Shown: piece by piece, positions 24,762 to 37,653 of the stretch | Position numbering within the stretch: position 1 is the first letter of the stretch | Layout: each line of letters opens with the position of its first letter | Assembly (NCBI GenBank): GCA_035041965.1 | Contig: JAPYMA010000049.1 | Coordinates: 62,001-126,000, forward strand | Source of the DNA: Anisakis pegreffii | Lineage: Eukaryota > Nematoda > Chromadorea > Rhabditida > Anisakidae | DNA: 64,000 nucleotides | Direction: 5' to 3' | Notes under the pieces: model-generated | What the model was told of the DNA's origin: nothing | The model's database searches: none | What the model saw: the letters and a program-made list of their open reading frames with translations, nothing else | Position numbers and translations under genes: made by a program

Positions 24762-27700
24762 ATGAACAACATTTCTATCACACTATTACGGCAGTTTTTC
24801 GCGCTGCTTTTATTACAAACAGGTAAGTAAAACACTTGCACGAGTATTGAAGTGTTGATTGTAATATTATCAGATAAAGTCAATATGTTATTATTTCTGG
24901 TGGAAATACTACCGTTCATTGAGCTATTAAATAACTTGCGATATACTTGATCATTCCCATACGATCTAAGATGATCAGACTAATCGCTATGGGGTTACTG
25001 CCCTCAAAGATATTACTCGATGGGTGCGAACAAACATTGCGCATGAGTGGATGAGTACTCGATCAAATGTGAGTTCATAAGTTTCACTGATCATCAACTA
25101 CTGTTCGTCAATTCGAGTGCACATCAGCCAGCAAGTTATTAAAAATCCAACTCAAACATGCATTGTTCATCGCACCATCAGATCGCATTTTTTCGCCGCT
25201 GATGGTATCGATCTGCAAAGCATCATAGTAGTTTCAGTATGTATTGTGTCGATAAGAAACGCATTATCGCCACAATTTCACCAGTGGTTAAGAGCAAGTT
25301 ACCGAACGAGCAATAACAACACTCAAAATAACCAGTCTTCACTCTCTGCCGAAACTAAAGAAGCACTCTCGATGGTCACTTCTCTTGAAGACAATAATTT
25401 GGCATTGGCCATATTAAAGATGCTTGGACTTGTTTCACAACGAAACATCGAAGACTCAGGTGCGCTAACAATAATTCAGCTACCAACGACACCTCGAATG
25501 GGAGTGCGAGTATCGGAAAGGGACGGTTAGCAACATTTTATCTTAGCTCCGTCATTGTTCTTTCAGAAGATGTATAAATGCAAGTCGAAGCGTTATCGCT
25601 CAAACTGCGTTTATACAGAAAAACGTAGTTGCTTGATATAACCTCAAGCCGGAACTGTGTGTGAACGAATTTGGTATCAGAGTGTATCATTTCTAATATA
25701 ACAAGAGTTAAAAGCAAATAAATTTAAACCTTATTTACTCATGAAAAGAAATCTTCATTCACTCGCTTTGCTGAATTAAAAATGATTTCGAGTAAGTCTT
25801 TACGTACACATGCAAACAATCAGAATATTTATTTGGCTATCTCAGCTCACTAAGAGCCTTTTCGTTTGTGTTGAAGCTTAATCGATTTGAACCATGCACA
25901 GAGATTAATGTCATCCCAAATTACGATACAATGCGATATGATCACAGATCAAACAAATTTATCGCTTGCGATTCATTCAAGACACTGCAAAACATTTTCA
26001 TATCATCATGAGGATACTTGAATTCAACTTCTGGCTCAGAAACCGATCCTGTTCCATAAACCAGAAAACCAATCACAGAAGAAAATGAATAGAATTCATT
26101 TTAAAACTCTCTTTTCTAAAAGTCCTTTTGAACAGATCGTTTTAAAACATGTGAATACCTTGAAAAAATGAAATCAGCGAATGGCTATCAAAAAGAATGT
26201 ATGGTAGAAGTGGCGAGCCAAACTAATGAAAAAAACATGCTTTCAAGAGATTATAAACAATGAAAAACGGTTTAATTGGGAATGCATACATTTCAGCAGA
26301 TAGAACAAAGATGGTTAATTTCGGTGCCTCCTCTACCAAATTTGCTACATTTTTCAATTCTTTCAGTTTGTCCATTCGGTGCCGATCCTCTTCTCTTGTC
26401 TGGTGAATATTCATATTGCAAGCCATCACTGAATGGCGTTTGTCCTGTTGGTTTTATATGCGATCAAAGCTTCGTGTTGGGTCGTTCAATTTGTTGTCAG
26501 GATTTAAGGAGTCGACCGAGAGGACTTGGCACAGACGAATCGAGTCTTTATTTAAACATTCGCTTTAAATTAGTGAATTTGTTGTTGCCAAAAAAAATAT
26601 CAAACATCAGCTAATGTGAATTAGTGGTCGCATTCGTGATCAGAACAGAGATGATTTATTCTATGAGCACTTATAAACGCCAGTTTTTAGCTACCAACTC
26701 ACCGTCGAGTGCAGTGGATAGCACCTGGAACGGTACATCTGCCAAAGGTGTGAATGTTGATGTGTTTCAGTCAACAGAATCACCTCGATGGACTCCATTC
26801 GCTACAATTACTACACGAAGAACACCTTGGTACATTAAAGACAGGTTTGATACACTTCTGAAAGTATTATGCAAATCTTAGGTCGGTCGTTTTATTTCCT
26901 CCAAAAAAATTCATACTTGGTTAGATTGCGAATTTATCAGCAATCATGGATTCAACTCAAATAGCGAATCATGTAAATATTCGATGCACTGTGATAGTAC
27001 TTTGTTTGATATAATGCTTGCGTAAAGATTCAACAGCATTTGTTGATGGAACTTTACGCATCTATTACCAGTACCCGCATCCTTCGGTGTATGACGATCG
27101 AGAACAGAAGTTATGCTCCAACTTTTAATACTTATTTCTGTTGAAATTGTAATTGGAGCGCTAAATTTGCTTCAATTGTAAATTCGAATTTTTTGTTCGT
27201 TTCCTAACAATGTTGAACTGGTTTAAATCAATCGTTCGAAGTGTTCAGGATAGCAATTTTGAATCCTGATGCAAACACTACTAGTATGACCACTCCTTCG
27301 AATTACCAGTCAACCACTGCTTCATTTCCAGCCACAGCCACTGCCATTCCATCCCAAATTGAGTAAGCCATTTCTTTCGCATGATGGCCATTTTTTGATG
27401 AACACATATTATTTCTAGATGATGACCGCTATCAGTATTCTGACGGATATTCATTGCAGAACTTACCACTCCTTTTATTATGACATTCATTGTTCTAATG
27501 AATACCCGTCGCAATATTGGTAAAGTTCATCATACAACAGTATTATTAGAGTTACTGTTATTACAACATTAAAGCAATTATTATTGTTACTGTTGTGATG
27601 CAAAAGGCCGACAGCTAAATCAAGTTGCAGACTGACTGGAGCTAGGGGCACTGAAGGAAGCTCAACTAAACCGTTTCAAGTGGTATCAGTATTCCAGCCT

Positions 27701-30700
27701 AAACATCCAGAAAGCACAACCGGCGAGCCGACCTCGTCCACGTCAATGCCTGGTGCAGATATCATTGTTGAAATATCATCTACAACAAGTGAACAACCAA
27801 AAAAAGCTGAAATAGTAGCAATACCAGTAATAACATCAACGAAATCACTGAATCACTGGGCACGAATATGGACTACAGAAGCAACGCCTCATAGTGCAGT
27901 CAACGTTTCAGTCCTACAGTCAGGTAGTATGCATACATTGAATGGCATTCAAATGGAAAGTGTTGCAACGATAACACTGATCAATGATAATGGACGCTTG
28001 TTGCTGGTGGATACGGGTGCAGCCAGCGATACGGAACATTTGTTACGAAGTGAGTTCTTAAATTAACGGCTTCAATTCAGTCCGATTATTACCTGCATTG
28101 GCAAGCAGGCTATCAAACGTTTGTAACGTTGCTGGCCACAATGCTCGCGTTTCCGTTCGCACTGTTTTAGCCTTGATTGATGCCACCCGGCTGGCTAGGC
28201 GAGGAGGCCAAGTGAACACAACCGATTATTTAATTAGTTGCCGTGAATACTTTGCATAATTAAACGTAGCCAAATACTAATCCAATAAATAATCATAACT
28301 CTACAAAATAAATATTCCGCCAATCGCTCACAGCGATCAACAAAACAACCGCTCGATGTGCAAGTAACAAGTAGCAGTTCGATTATATCAAATATAATTT
28401 CCGTTACGTGGGTGATAATAATCTTCAAAGGTCGTTGCAGTTTTGTTTCAGTTGCATTCACATTTCTACGAGTTTGGCTTATTTCAAGCTCAAATTTGTA
28501 TGCCACACTTGTCAAGCTTTAATAGTTGTAAAGTCTAGACTAAAGCTACCTTCTTCCTATTTGATTAAGTTTCGCTTCAATGAAAACCGCTATTCACTGT
28601 TAGTGGCTTGCGTTCTATTACTTCAAACATCTAACATGCAAACAACGATAAATGTGTAAGTGAGTAGCATTAACGCAGGAAGTTTTTAATCGTGATTAAT
28701 AGCAGAAACAAAGGGTGCATAAGAATATAAACAACAGTCTGAAGAGGGCGTTGGAATGCGAAGTTGATGCTGCGTGTATGTCATACTTCTGAGTTAGTCT
28801 TTTCAATTCAATTTCATCTCACCTCGACTAGAGAATTCTGTGTTCCTATTTGTGCATATGGCATAAATTACGAGCACTTTCACGCTTAAGGTTATAAGTC
28901 CACACTAAATATACTCAAACTCACATCCATAGAATCGTCAATAGATTAAACGAAGGAGACGAATGCACAGCACAACTGAATAAATGCCGCGAGGAGCTTA
29001 CATAGAAGATGAAGTGTGATATTAGTTAGCTGAACGCATTAGTTACTGAGAGTAATGGACCTGAAAGCAGGATAAAGTGATGCAGTAGAATAAACGTACT
29101 GAAGCTGCACATAGATGAGTGATGCTGCATCAAAACCGATGATGATCCAACACATGCGCATTTATTTATTGCTGCTGATTGTCTCCCCACTTGCAGTACC
29201 ATTCGTTATTTTCACCTCGTCTTATTAGTCTTCTGCTGCTGGATCTTCACGCTTTTCTGCGTCTCACTTAAGCGACATTTCTGCATCGTCATATGCATTA
29301 TTAGTTCAAAGTAACATACTCGGCTGCACAATCCGTACTTATCGCTTATTGCTTAGTTGGTGCGTTTACTCCTCGACTGTCGCCTATTGCTATTGTTATT
29401 ATTATCAGTGGCAGTTCGTTATTACCTTACCACCTCTATAAAACTCATATTTTCGTATTGATTTTATCTGCATATTTCATCTTCAAATTCAGCGTTCCTC
29501 AAATTGCATTAGCTAGCAAGAAGGCATTTATCAGCGTTAGCATCTTCATTGCTAAGTTTCATTTTACGCCTGTTGCGGTACTGATTATTCGAATTGATGT
29601 AACCAGTTCTACCATAATTGCATACGAATTTACCCGACTTGATATAACTAAAGCCGTTTTGATTGAGAAACTGAATTTTGTGTTGTTTGCTTCCTGAAAA
29701 CAGTTTTGTTCCCAGATTCTTATTTAACGGTTTAGTCAGTCGCTTTCATATTTGGATGAAGAATGATCATTGACTGAAATTGTTTGATCTGTTAATTGAT
29801 TTATTCACGATTTACATCCAAATGAGCTAACTGATTGGATATATTTATTAGGTCATAATATCTTGCTATCAATCCGGCGTTTCAAACGAACAGAAGTTAT
29901 TAATGACATTGATGCACCACGCGATTCCAAGTGAAACTTTCCTTCGCGACCGGGAGGAAGTTATTAATACAAACGAATACATCAATAACACGTATCTAAA
30001 TTTGTGCTTTCGGAATGCATAACTCCGAAATGAGACTATAAATTTGAAGCATTATTCATCTTTTAGTTACTGTTAATTTTGACTGCAGTTTTATCCGTCT
30101 ATTCAAAGAACACTGTATCGATAAGTAGTATTTTCTCAATTTTTAGTGAATTTCGCACTTGAAACTTTTCTCTACAGTCAAAAAATGTTGCTTGTAGATA
30201 AAAGATTCATGGGTGATTGCATAGGATAGGTGAGATGAACTTGCTAAACGGCTCGATACTTAATTCTTTTCGACTAGGAACCATTTTAGAAAGAGTAGAA
30301 TGTCAGCAGTAAACGCAAAACAAATGAACGAGAACAGAACCATTGGTGTCTATAGATTTATTTGCTACCAGCAATTCAGAAAATATAATCATCGAACTTA
30401 ATGTCTTTCTCATCTGTGAACAACAACAACAACAACAACACTAGCACGACGAATGAGACATGCTACAAATGTAATAAAAAATGTGCTGCATTCAGTGTTT
30501 CTTTGGTGGATATGCTATTATTTACTATACCACTAATCAAAGGCGTTCATCTCTATATTCATATCAGGTGAAATATTCGATCAAATTATACTCACATAAA
30601 CACTATTGTTTTAAAGTGAACAACCACTTGCTGCGGCCCTATTTAAATAATTTTAAATAATTTTAAGCGTCTATGAAAAGTTTACATATGCCTACATTCT

Positions 30701-32810
30701 CTTTAACGGTGGATAATACGGTCGTAGCAGAAATATTTCCATAGTGCTGAGAGGGATCGATTTATGAAGATTATAAAAAGCGAGCACAAGATAAAAACAA
30801 ATAAAGCCGAAATGTATGAGGAATACGACAAATTCTTTTGTGTTTGCTAAGTTCAGTTCACGGAAGAAATTCCTCCTCACTAGCAGGTATTTTGGGACCG
30901 CAGCTAAGAGTTGTAGTGCTACTTTAGATTGAGATTAAGAATGCAATCCACAATTAAAAAACAATGAGATTTATCCATACACTTATTCGATTGTTAATAA
31001 GTGACTGAATGAATTGACCCAATCCAGATCGAATGCATTAGTGACAGCATGGTTGGTCGCATCTGCAATGCTTTACATTCTGCATTTGCTATGTGTTCTA
31101 ACAAACTGCTGTGGCGTTATTCGTGAACGACCTTTATGGATGGTTCCATCAATTGTACTCAAATCTATAACAGTTATCATTGCATCATTCACTATACTTC
31201 TTATTCTGTATTTATTATGGACTGACTCAACAATCACAGTAACTGTCAAAATTTTGCTACTCACTCAAAACGCGGCTGATTTGGAAATGAATTATCCAGC
31301 AAGTCATTCGAACACAATGATCATTGGCAGCATTCTTATAGTAGCTGTACTTTTGTTTACCGCATTACAAATATGGTTCTTACTCATTCAGCTGGACTGT
31401 TTCAATTTGATTGAACGACATCACGTACAGCGTCGTATTGAGCGATCTTTCAATAAATATCAACATTCAAAAAATCAGCAAAATTTACGCAGAGCAGAAT
31501 TTGATTTTGAAGCAACAGCTCTTAATGATCACTATCACAACTGCCATCATCATCAGTATCATCACCAGCATCAGCGGTTTAGCATTCTTATTTGAAATGC
31601 ACCGATGAGGAATTAGAGAATAAAACAACAATGAGGATGTGACATTTACCTCTCGATAACATTGTTAGTGCTCAATTGGATTATATTTTGCAACGAGAAA
31701 TGCAATTTCGAACCACATGTTTCAATCGAATTTCACAATTTGTGGCTTTCAAACAACATGCATGATGTGGATGCACACTGTTTGCTACTAAAATGTAACA
31801 AAATCGACTAGTTTCTGAAATCACTAAACTCATACCAGTTGGTCTATTTGACTGGTCAAAGACTAGAGATGGTTCATAATTTTCAAAAAAAATTGCTGAA
31901 ATTCTCTTGCACGCAGGTTTGGCAAAAGAATCGATAACGTTAGATGAAATTGATGTGGTTGTAATTACGAATGGATATCCCGGATATATTGGTAATTTGA
32001 ACTTGTTTGGGCAAAAACCGATTCTATTCCATACACTGGAATACGTTGGGAGGCATGCCAGTGCGACTGAACTCAAAGATGTGCGTTTACCTTTTTTGAA
32101 ACACCATTATGTGAGTTCGTTTTGTAGATGGCGAATGAGTGTATAATGAAGAATGGTTGGAGAGAAACAACTTTTGATTGATGAACGGCTTTTTTAATTA
32201 ATAATAACTTTCAGAGACCATATCGAAAACTCTCAACAAACGTTGAAGTGTGGAAAACACCGGGCCAAACGCAACAAGATTTAAGCGTGCTTGTATATAA
32301 CGTTCCCGGATATGGATCGATGGCTATTGTCGGTGATCTCATCCCGTCCGAAGAGTTCTTCAATGAAAAAGTTCTTTTAATTATCATTATTAGGATTCTT
32401 ATAGCTATCAGCATTAGTGCTGTGTACGACTGAAGCATGCATATCAATTTTACTTCAGACTGATCTGATGATCGATGAAGGAGTTTGGGATGCAGCATCA
32501 AAACGTCAAAATGCGAACTTGATGATTTGTATGGCTGACTGGATAATACCAGGACATGGACAACCATTCCGAGTTCTACCACAATATAGGTTCATTTTTT
32601 ATGCACACATCTAGGATAACAACACAACTAGAGTAACACCATCTTGCAACTTAAACAAATGATATCGCATTCGCTCATCCATAGTGTCGAGAAATATAAA
32701 CAATTGTGTTTCTGTTCCGTTAATTGTTTGAACGTTAAATTCCATAATAATATTTCAGACAAAAGGCCGGATGTCATCGTATTTTGTCCAAGCAACGTAA
32801 GGTGCACTAA
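24762..32810 (+). CDS. secreted lustrin-like / metallo-beta-lactamase-fold fusion, putative pseudoenzyme (MBLAC1/SWIP-10-like)
   Basis: Ten exons whose phases all agree: 24762-24822, 25238-25459, 26367-26572, 26684-26844, 27249-27362, 27631-28049, 31917-32110, 32215-32370, 32459-32589 and 32759-32810, about 571 residues. MNNISITLLRQFFALLLLQT is a signal peptide. Residues 95-145 are a lustrin-like Cys module (VCPFGAD, NGVCPVGFICD, SICCQD). A Thr/Ser/Pro-rich linker runs to about 340, then an MBLAC1-type lactamase domain (SVATITLINDNG, LLLVDTGAA, IGNLNLF, DLSVLVYNVPGYG, WIIPGHG). The HxHxDH metal motif of the family reads N-G-Y-P-G-Y (413-418), and the TPGHT histidine is Gln477; Asp500 and His544 remain. 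Family members hydrolyse or bind substrates with two metals (human MBLAC1; worm SWIP-10 acts in glia); here catalysis looks lost. Intron 6 (28050-31916) contains another gene on the same strand. Polyadenylation signal AATAAA at 32956. The exon 3 donor is weak. Confidence 0.78.
30401..31595 (+). CDS. four-transmembrane nematode protein, nested in an intron
   Basis: Two exons, 30401-30567 and 31028-31595, join in phase (AG|A, Arg56) to a 244-residue protein. The N-terminus has seven Asn encoded by an (AAC)n run, then a Cys motif CYKCNKKC directly before the first hydrophobic segment (AFSVSLVDMLLFTIPLIKG). Three more membrane segments follow: ALVTAWLVASAMLYILHLL, VPSIVLKSITVIIASFTILL and MIIGSILIVAVLLFTALQIW. 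The cytosolic tail is rich in His and Tyr. A C-x-x-C-x3-C motif followed by four membrane spans is common among uncharacterised nematode membrane proteins, but I cannot name a function. It lies wholly inside intron 6 of the lactamase-fold gene on the same strand. AATAAA at 31619-31624, just after the stop, supports an independent transcript. Confidence 0.7.
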
Positions 32811-34664
32811 TTGTAAGTATAACGTAATATGTTCGGTTGCATCAACTGCTGTATTCATCGAATTTTACAGTTCTTTACTGAACATTCTCAACGATACTTC
32901 AATGCTACAGTGATAATCACTACCACTGCTATTGAATCGAAGTAATTTCTACCATAATAAATATTCATAATTGTACAACTGAGAGATCAAAAAGCTGTTT
33001 TTGACAATCCTAATTGAGGAACCGAATTGTCGATTGAAATATGATTACAAAAAGGTTCGCAGCGACAATCACCCAAATAATGTTGATAACGATGATCCTC
33101 AAAATATCGTAATGATAATACTCCGTTATGCATTGTTGCCATAATTAATAATTTTGAGTGCCTTTTTTCTTTGCTATATTTATCAGTTGCTTTAATGTCA
33201 GCTTTACCTAATAAATGTTTGCTTCGTTTGAAACACTCATAGACAGAATGCGTTATTCCTTATCACATAACTAGATAACTTGTTGTCTGATATAGTATTA
33301 ATCTAACGGCGTCAAACAACAGAAAGATTCGAAATGATTTTACTGGAATGAAATAAAGCATCAAACAAATGAAAAAACAAACAAAAAAACAACAGAGTAT
33401 CATTTCCATTTTCAATTCGTAAAACAATACATCGAAACATTCACTCATCGCATCCAGAACAAATGTGTAGTATATCTGTACTGATTGCGAATGGCTCATT
33501 TTGTAAGTATTCATTCAAAAAACAACATAGACTCAACTGTTACGCTTTGTAGCACTGTTCTTTCACGATTCAGCGCACTAACTCAATTAAAAACGATAAA
33601 CAATCGAATGAGCGAAGAATTTTGAAAATTCTGAACAAAACAAAACTATTCATGATCATCGCACAAAAAAGCCCAATCACAATTCCAGTCAGCTTTATCA
33701 ATGATAATGTAATACAACCAATCACCAATATTACGAGAGGAATCAATTAATGAAAATTTCGAAATAAAACTGGAAATTCCATTTATTCATACTTCGAAGA
33801 ACGTAGAGCAAAATCAGTCAACCTCGTTGTAATTTGTTCAAAAATGCCTTTATGATTCTTTCTCGGTGTTTTCTGTTTCCATACAGCGATTCTGCTCAGT
33901 CGATTTATTCTGAAAATCACATCTTAATGATGAAGTAACTTCAAACTTATTTCGCTTTGAAGGTTTAATGATGAAATAATGAGACTGTTCTTTTGAAGAT
34001 ATCCAATCGTGAGCCTATCAAACTCATCTCGCAGTTATCCATTCATCTGATCAGCACTTTTATTTCGAGACCGTTACTCTGTCAGCGAACCGCAAATAAC
34101 AATTCGTTTCATGCTATGTAGTGACCTGATTTAAATAGATAACAATCACAGCAGTAAGAACAATAACAACAGAATACCAATTACTCGCATTTCCATATTT
34201 ATTCCTACTGAATGTCGTTCAAATATTACTGCTTATAGCCATTTGAATATACCTGCTTCGGAACGTCTCAAAATTTTAAAAATGCGTGAATCAAACGATG
34301 ATGACAACAAAGATTAGCATTCAATCTCTGTATCCATCTTCAGAATGAAAAAAAAAAACAACAAATGAATCAATACAGAACTTGAATGCGATAAAACTAG
34401 CACATTAAAAATGATTATGGCTGCATTTACCGATGCAACATCTTCGCATGAACCAAATTTAACTGAGATCACGAGGAAAATTGAGCTCATTAATTATTCG
34501 ATCCACACCAGCTCATTAATAAATGTTACGCATAAAGCTGCGGATCCTTATCACAATGCACAACAGAAACGTACTTAATTAAGAAATAACTTATGAAACC
34601 ACCACTTATGATTTATGTTATGCTCACTGGATGATTCCCTTCCGATAGAATATCATTATGTCGA
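32811..34664. other. no gene recognised
   Basis: Intergenic space between the convergent lactamase-fold (+) and U2A' (-) genes. Nothing beyond the polyadenylation signal noted for the former. Confidence 0.5.
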
Positions 34665-34980
34665 TCATTCAAGAAGAACACGGAAAATACCTAGAGTATT
34701 AAGGAAATGAACAATGATTGTTACCTGCTGGATCGAATTGGAATCATTTGAATTATCGCTTTCATTCTTACTTGTATCATCACTTCCTTCATGATGATCC
34801 ATCATCTCCTCATCTTCATTCTCGCTCGTCTCAGCTTTTCCGTCCTCATCTCCTGCACCGTTCACCTCTCCTCTTTGTTCTTCATTGCTTTTCTCATCTT
34901 CTGTTTCTACCACAAACTTATCTTTTTCATTCGCATTCTCTTCACTGTAACCAATCATGGATGACAGAGAAACAATGATA

Positions 34981-35037
<57 letters not shown>

Positions 35038-36775
35038 AATTCTAATTTATGCACATACCTCGTTTCAGCGTTCTTATGTGGCACATTCCAATCTTTTTCA
35101 GGGATTTGACCACTTCGCAATATTGATTGCAAATGCTCAACTTCAGTCAGTGACGATGCAGATGCAATCGCGTCCTTCAAATGCATGTTTATAATCAGAT
35201 TTTTTCAATGAATTTTTATTATTGCAGCAAAAAAGAAACATCTATTCGAAAAATTATTTCAACTCAATATGATTTCAAGGAAAAAATCATGTTGTTGGGC
35301 TTAAGATAGCAAAAGGAGTGCCACAGATTTGAAAATATTCTTTATAAATAAACTGGAGTCGTTACCGTTTCAAAACCTTGAATAATGCGACTGATGGAAA
35401 AAATATAATGAGGAAAAGAATGAAAGAAGAGCATCGACCGAAAAATGCAACAAACCCGGATCTTCTTCGTTTCCTCTTTACCGCGCACTGTTTCGGACGA
35501 TTCAGTATTATTCGTACGTTCATCAGAAATCGGTATCGATTTCTTCACTAACTGCTCGCGGATTTTTTGTCCTTTTTTACCTTTGAACAATGCTGCAGCT
35601 TGCTTGCGTTCCTTAAAAAAAAGGCGCACAGAATTTCACCGAAACTCTAGAATTTAGCTGATTGAAAAAGGTAAACTTATTCTAGTGTATTGAACAATTC
35701 AAGTTTAGACATAGATTTTGCTGACTCTTCGGTTTGAGCCATACAGTGACTAATGTAAACGTGATGTAAACAATTGCTGACAAGAAGTTACAGTTGGATA
35801 AAAACTTGAAAATAAAACGAACGAACCGCCAATCGAACCCTTCTAAAGTCAAGCACACGCACTGAGGGCACCTTGTATATAACATAAAACCGATATTGTG
35901 ATTTATGAGTAACAGGATTACCGACCAAACTGAAAAATTTAAACAAATGAATACTCTCATTCATGAACTGTTGTCACACTGTCCAATCAGAAAACAGAAT
36001 GTTACTCACAATGAACTTTCCAATCAAAAGTTGATACTATGTGCGAAAAAAACCCAATCGTTACTCTCTTTAATGAGCTGTACACAACGTTGAAGGACGA
36101 AGTTAATGAGAACAATGAATACATTGTCTTCAAATAAACAAATATGCACTCACGTTAGATATTCCAACTTTTTGCACGTTCCCAACGGATCAATGTCGCC
36201 GAGCTCACATAAATTATTATTGGTTAATGCAAGCGTTCTTAATGATGGTAGCACCTCACCAATATTCGGCATTATTTGCCTATAATCATTGGTTTAATTC
36301 CAAATTCATGTAATCACTGCACAAAGGTTTTAAAGCTCTTCTCGAAAACTAAAGAACAACACTCACTGAACGCGATTATTGTGCATAAGCAGGCAACTGA
36401 GTCTTTTCAGAAGTGGAATATTCTCTAGCTTTCGAATATCGTTGTCTGTCAAATCAATTGTGTCGTACTGATCCTTAAATGATAATCAATCACACATCAT
36501 TCAACTGCTACTCACAAACATTCAGATTCATTGAAGCCGAAAGAGTGCATTTGTGATAACTGAAGCATGAAAAAGTTTAATGAATATAAAGAATTGATAG
36601 AAAATTGGAACCAAATAGAATATGAGCTTAATAAGCAGAGATATAAACTAACCCGCGTCACACCTAGATTCTCAAGTACGGGAATTTTGCATGCACGAAG
36701 ACTCAGTTCACGTTCTCTTACTGTGTTGATATATTGTAAGGAATCATTGATTAAATCCACCGTTAAACGAACCAT
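34665..36775 (-). CDS. U2 small nuclear ribonucleoprotein A' (U2A'/SNRPA1)
   Basis: Minus-strand exons 36775-36653, 36473-36367, 36279-36154, 35929-35827, 35611-35456, 35174-35059 and 34944-34725 join in phase, with a possible read-through end at a stop in 34665-34667 (about 336 residues). U2A' is a leucine-rich-repeat protein that pairs with U2B'' on U2 snRNA stem-loop IV during branch-site recognition. Diagnostic stretches are MVRLTVDLINDSLQYIN, ERELSLRACKIPVLENLG, IDLTDNDIRKLENIPLL, NPVTHKSQYRFYVIYKVP, ALFKGKKGQKI and SLTEVEHLQSILRSGQIP. The tail (residues 245-317) is an acidic Asp/Glu/Ser/Asn-rich extension, longer than the about 255-residue human protein. The last intron contains (AT)n at 34983-35032. 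A 14-nt mini-exon around 35380-35395 is possible. If the GTAAC donor at 34724 is used, a further short exon was missed. Confidence 0.92.
34983..35032. repeat. (AT)n microsatellite inside a U2A' intron
   Basis: About 25 AT repeats between the donor at 35058 and the acceptor at 34945 of the U2A' gene. A long frame reads through it as Ile-Tyr repeats, which is an artefact. Confidence 0.97.
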
Positions 36776-37653
36776 TTCGAATCCCTTCACTGAACATATA
36801 AATGACAGAAAATTTTTTCAATCGAAAATTAAGAATGAACTGACGAAAGCATAAACAAATAGAGAATAAAGCATTTGATGAATTCTTCGTTCTCAACTGA
36901 TTAAAAAGAACATTCATGCTGATACTTGCTAATATATTAATATCGATGATATAGTAATGGTACAATATATTCACACCGATTAAAACGGTTTTCTCGGAGA
37001 GAATAATTATATGGTACAGAAGTTCGACTGTAATATTTTTATTATCAAATGATTCCATGAAAAGAAAATCGAATGTGCACAACAATCAATATAAAAAAAC
37101 CATACACAAAAAACAAACATCGCAACTCTCTGAACAGTTCCATTCGTTCCTTGAATGGATCTCTCTTCCAAAAAAAAACCTGAGAAGACAATAATTCCTG
37201 CCCCTAAGAGATCTATCCTTTTTTTCTCTCGAAGGTCGAGTAACTAATGGCTCTCCGGCTTTCTATCGTTAAAATATGGCAATGCACCTAAGGTAGCACT
37301 GCATATTGAATAGACAACTCTGACGCCAATGATAATAATGATGTTCGGATGAAACATAGCAGCTGCACATTTGCTTTATCCAATAAACCAGAATGATGAT
37401 TTTAATGAATGTGATGACAACAACACTCAAATTAACATTACTATGCTTTTTCATCTCCCACCTGTAACAAAAACTAACACTTCTTGTTTGTATGATTTTT
37501 TGATGTTAAAAATGTAAAAAGGTCACAATGATATGATGCAAAAAATCAAACATACACACTGAACAACCGCAAACAACAATAATACTAACAACAGTTATAA
37601 TAATAAAAATAATAAGACAAAAAGCTGATGAGAACAATTAAACGATGACTCGG
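36776..37653. other. spacer between TMEM222 and U2A' genes
   Basis: 878 bases, AT-rich, with no supported exon. Both neighbours are transcribed on the minus strand. Confidence 0.6.

Noticed and set aside
34665..35186. 173-codon minus-strand frame with an Ile-Tyr repeat
   Set aside because: The middle is an (AT)n intron read through in frame; only the two ends are U2A' exons.
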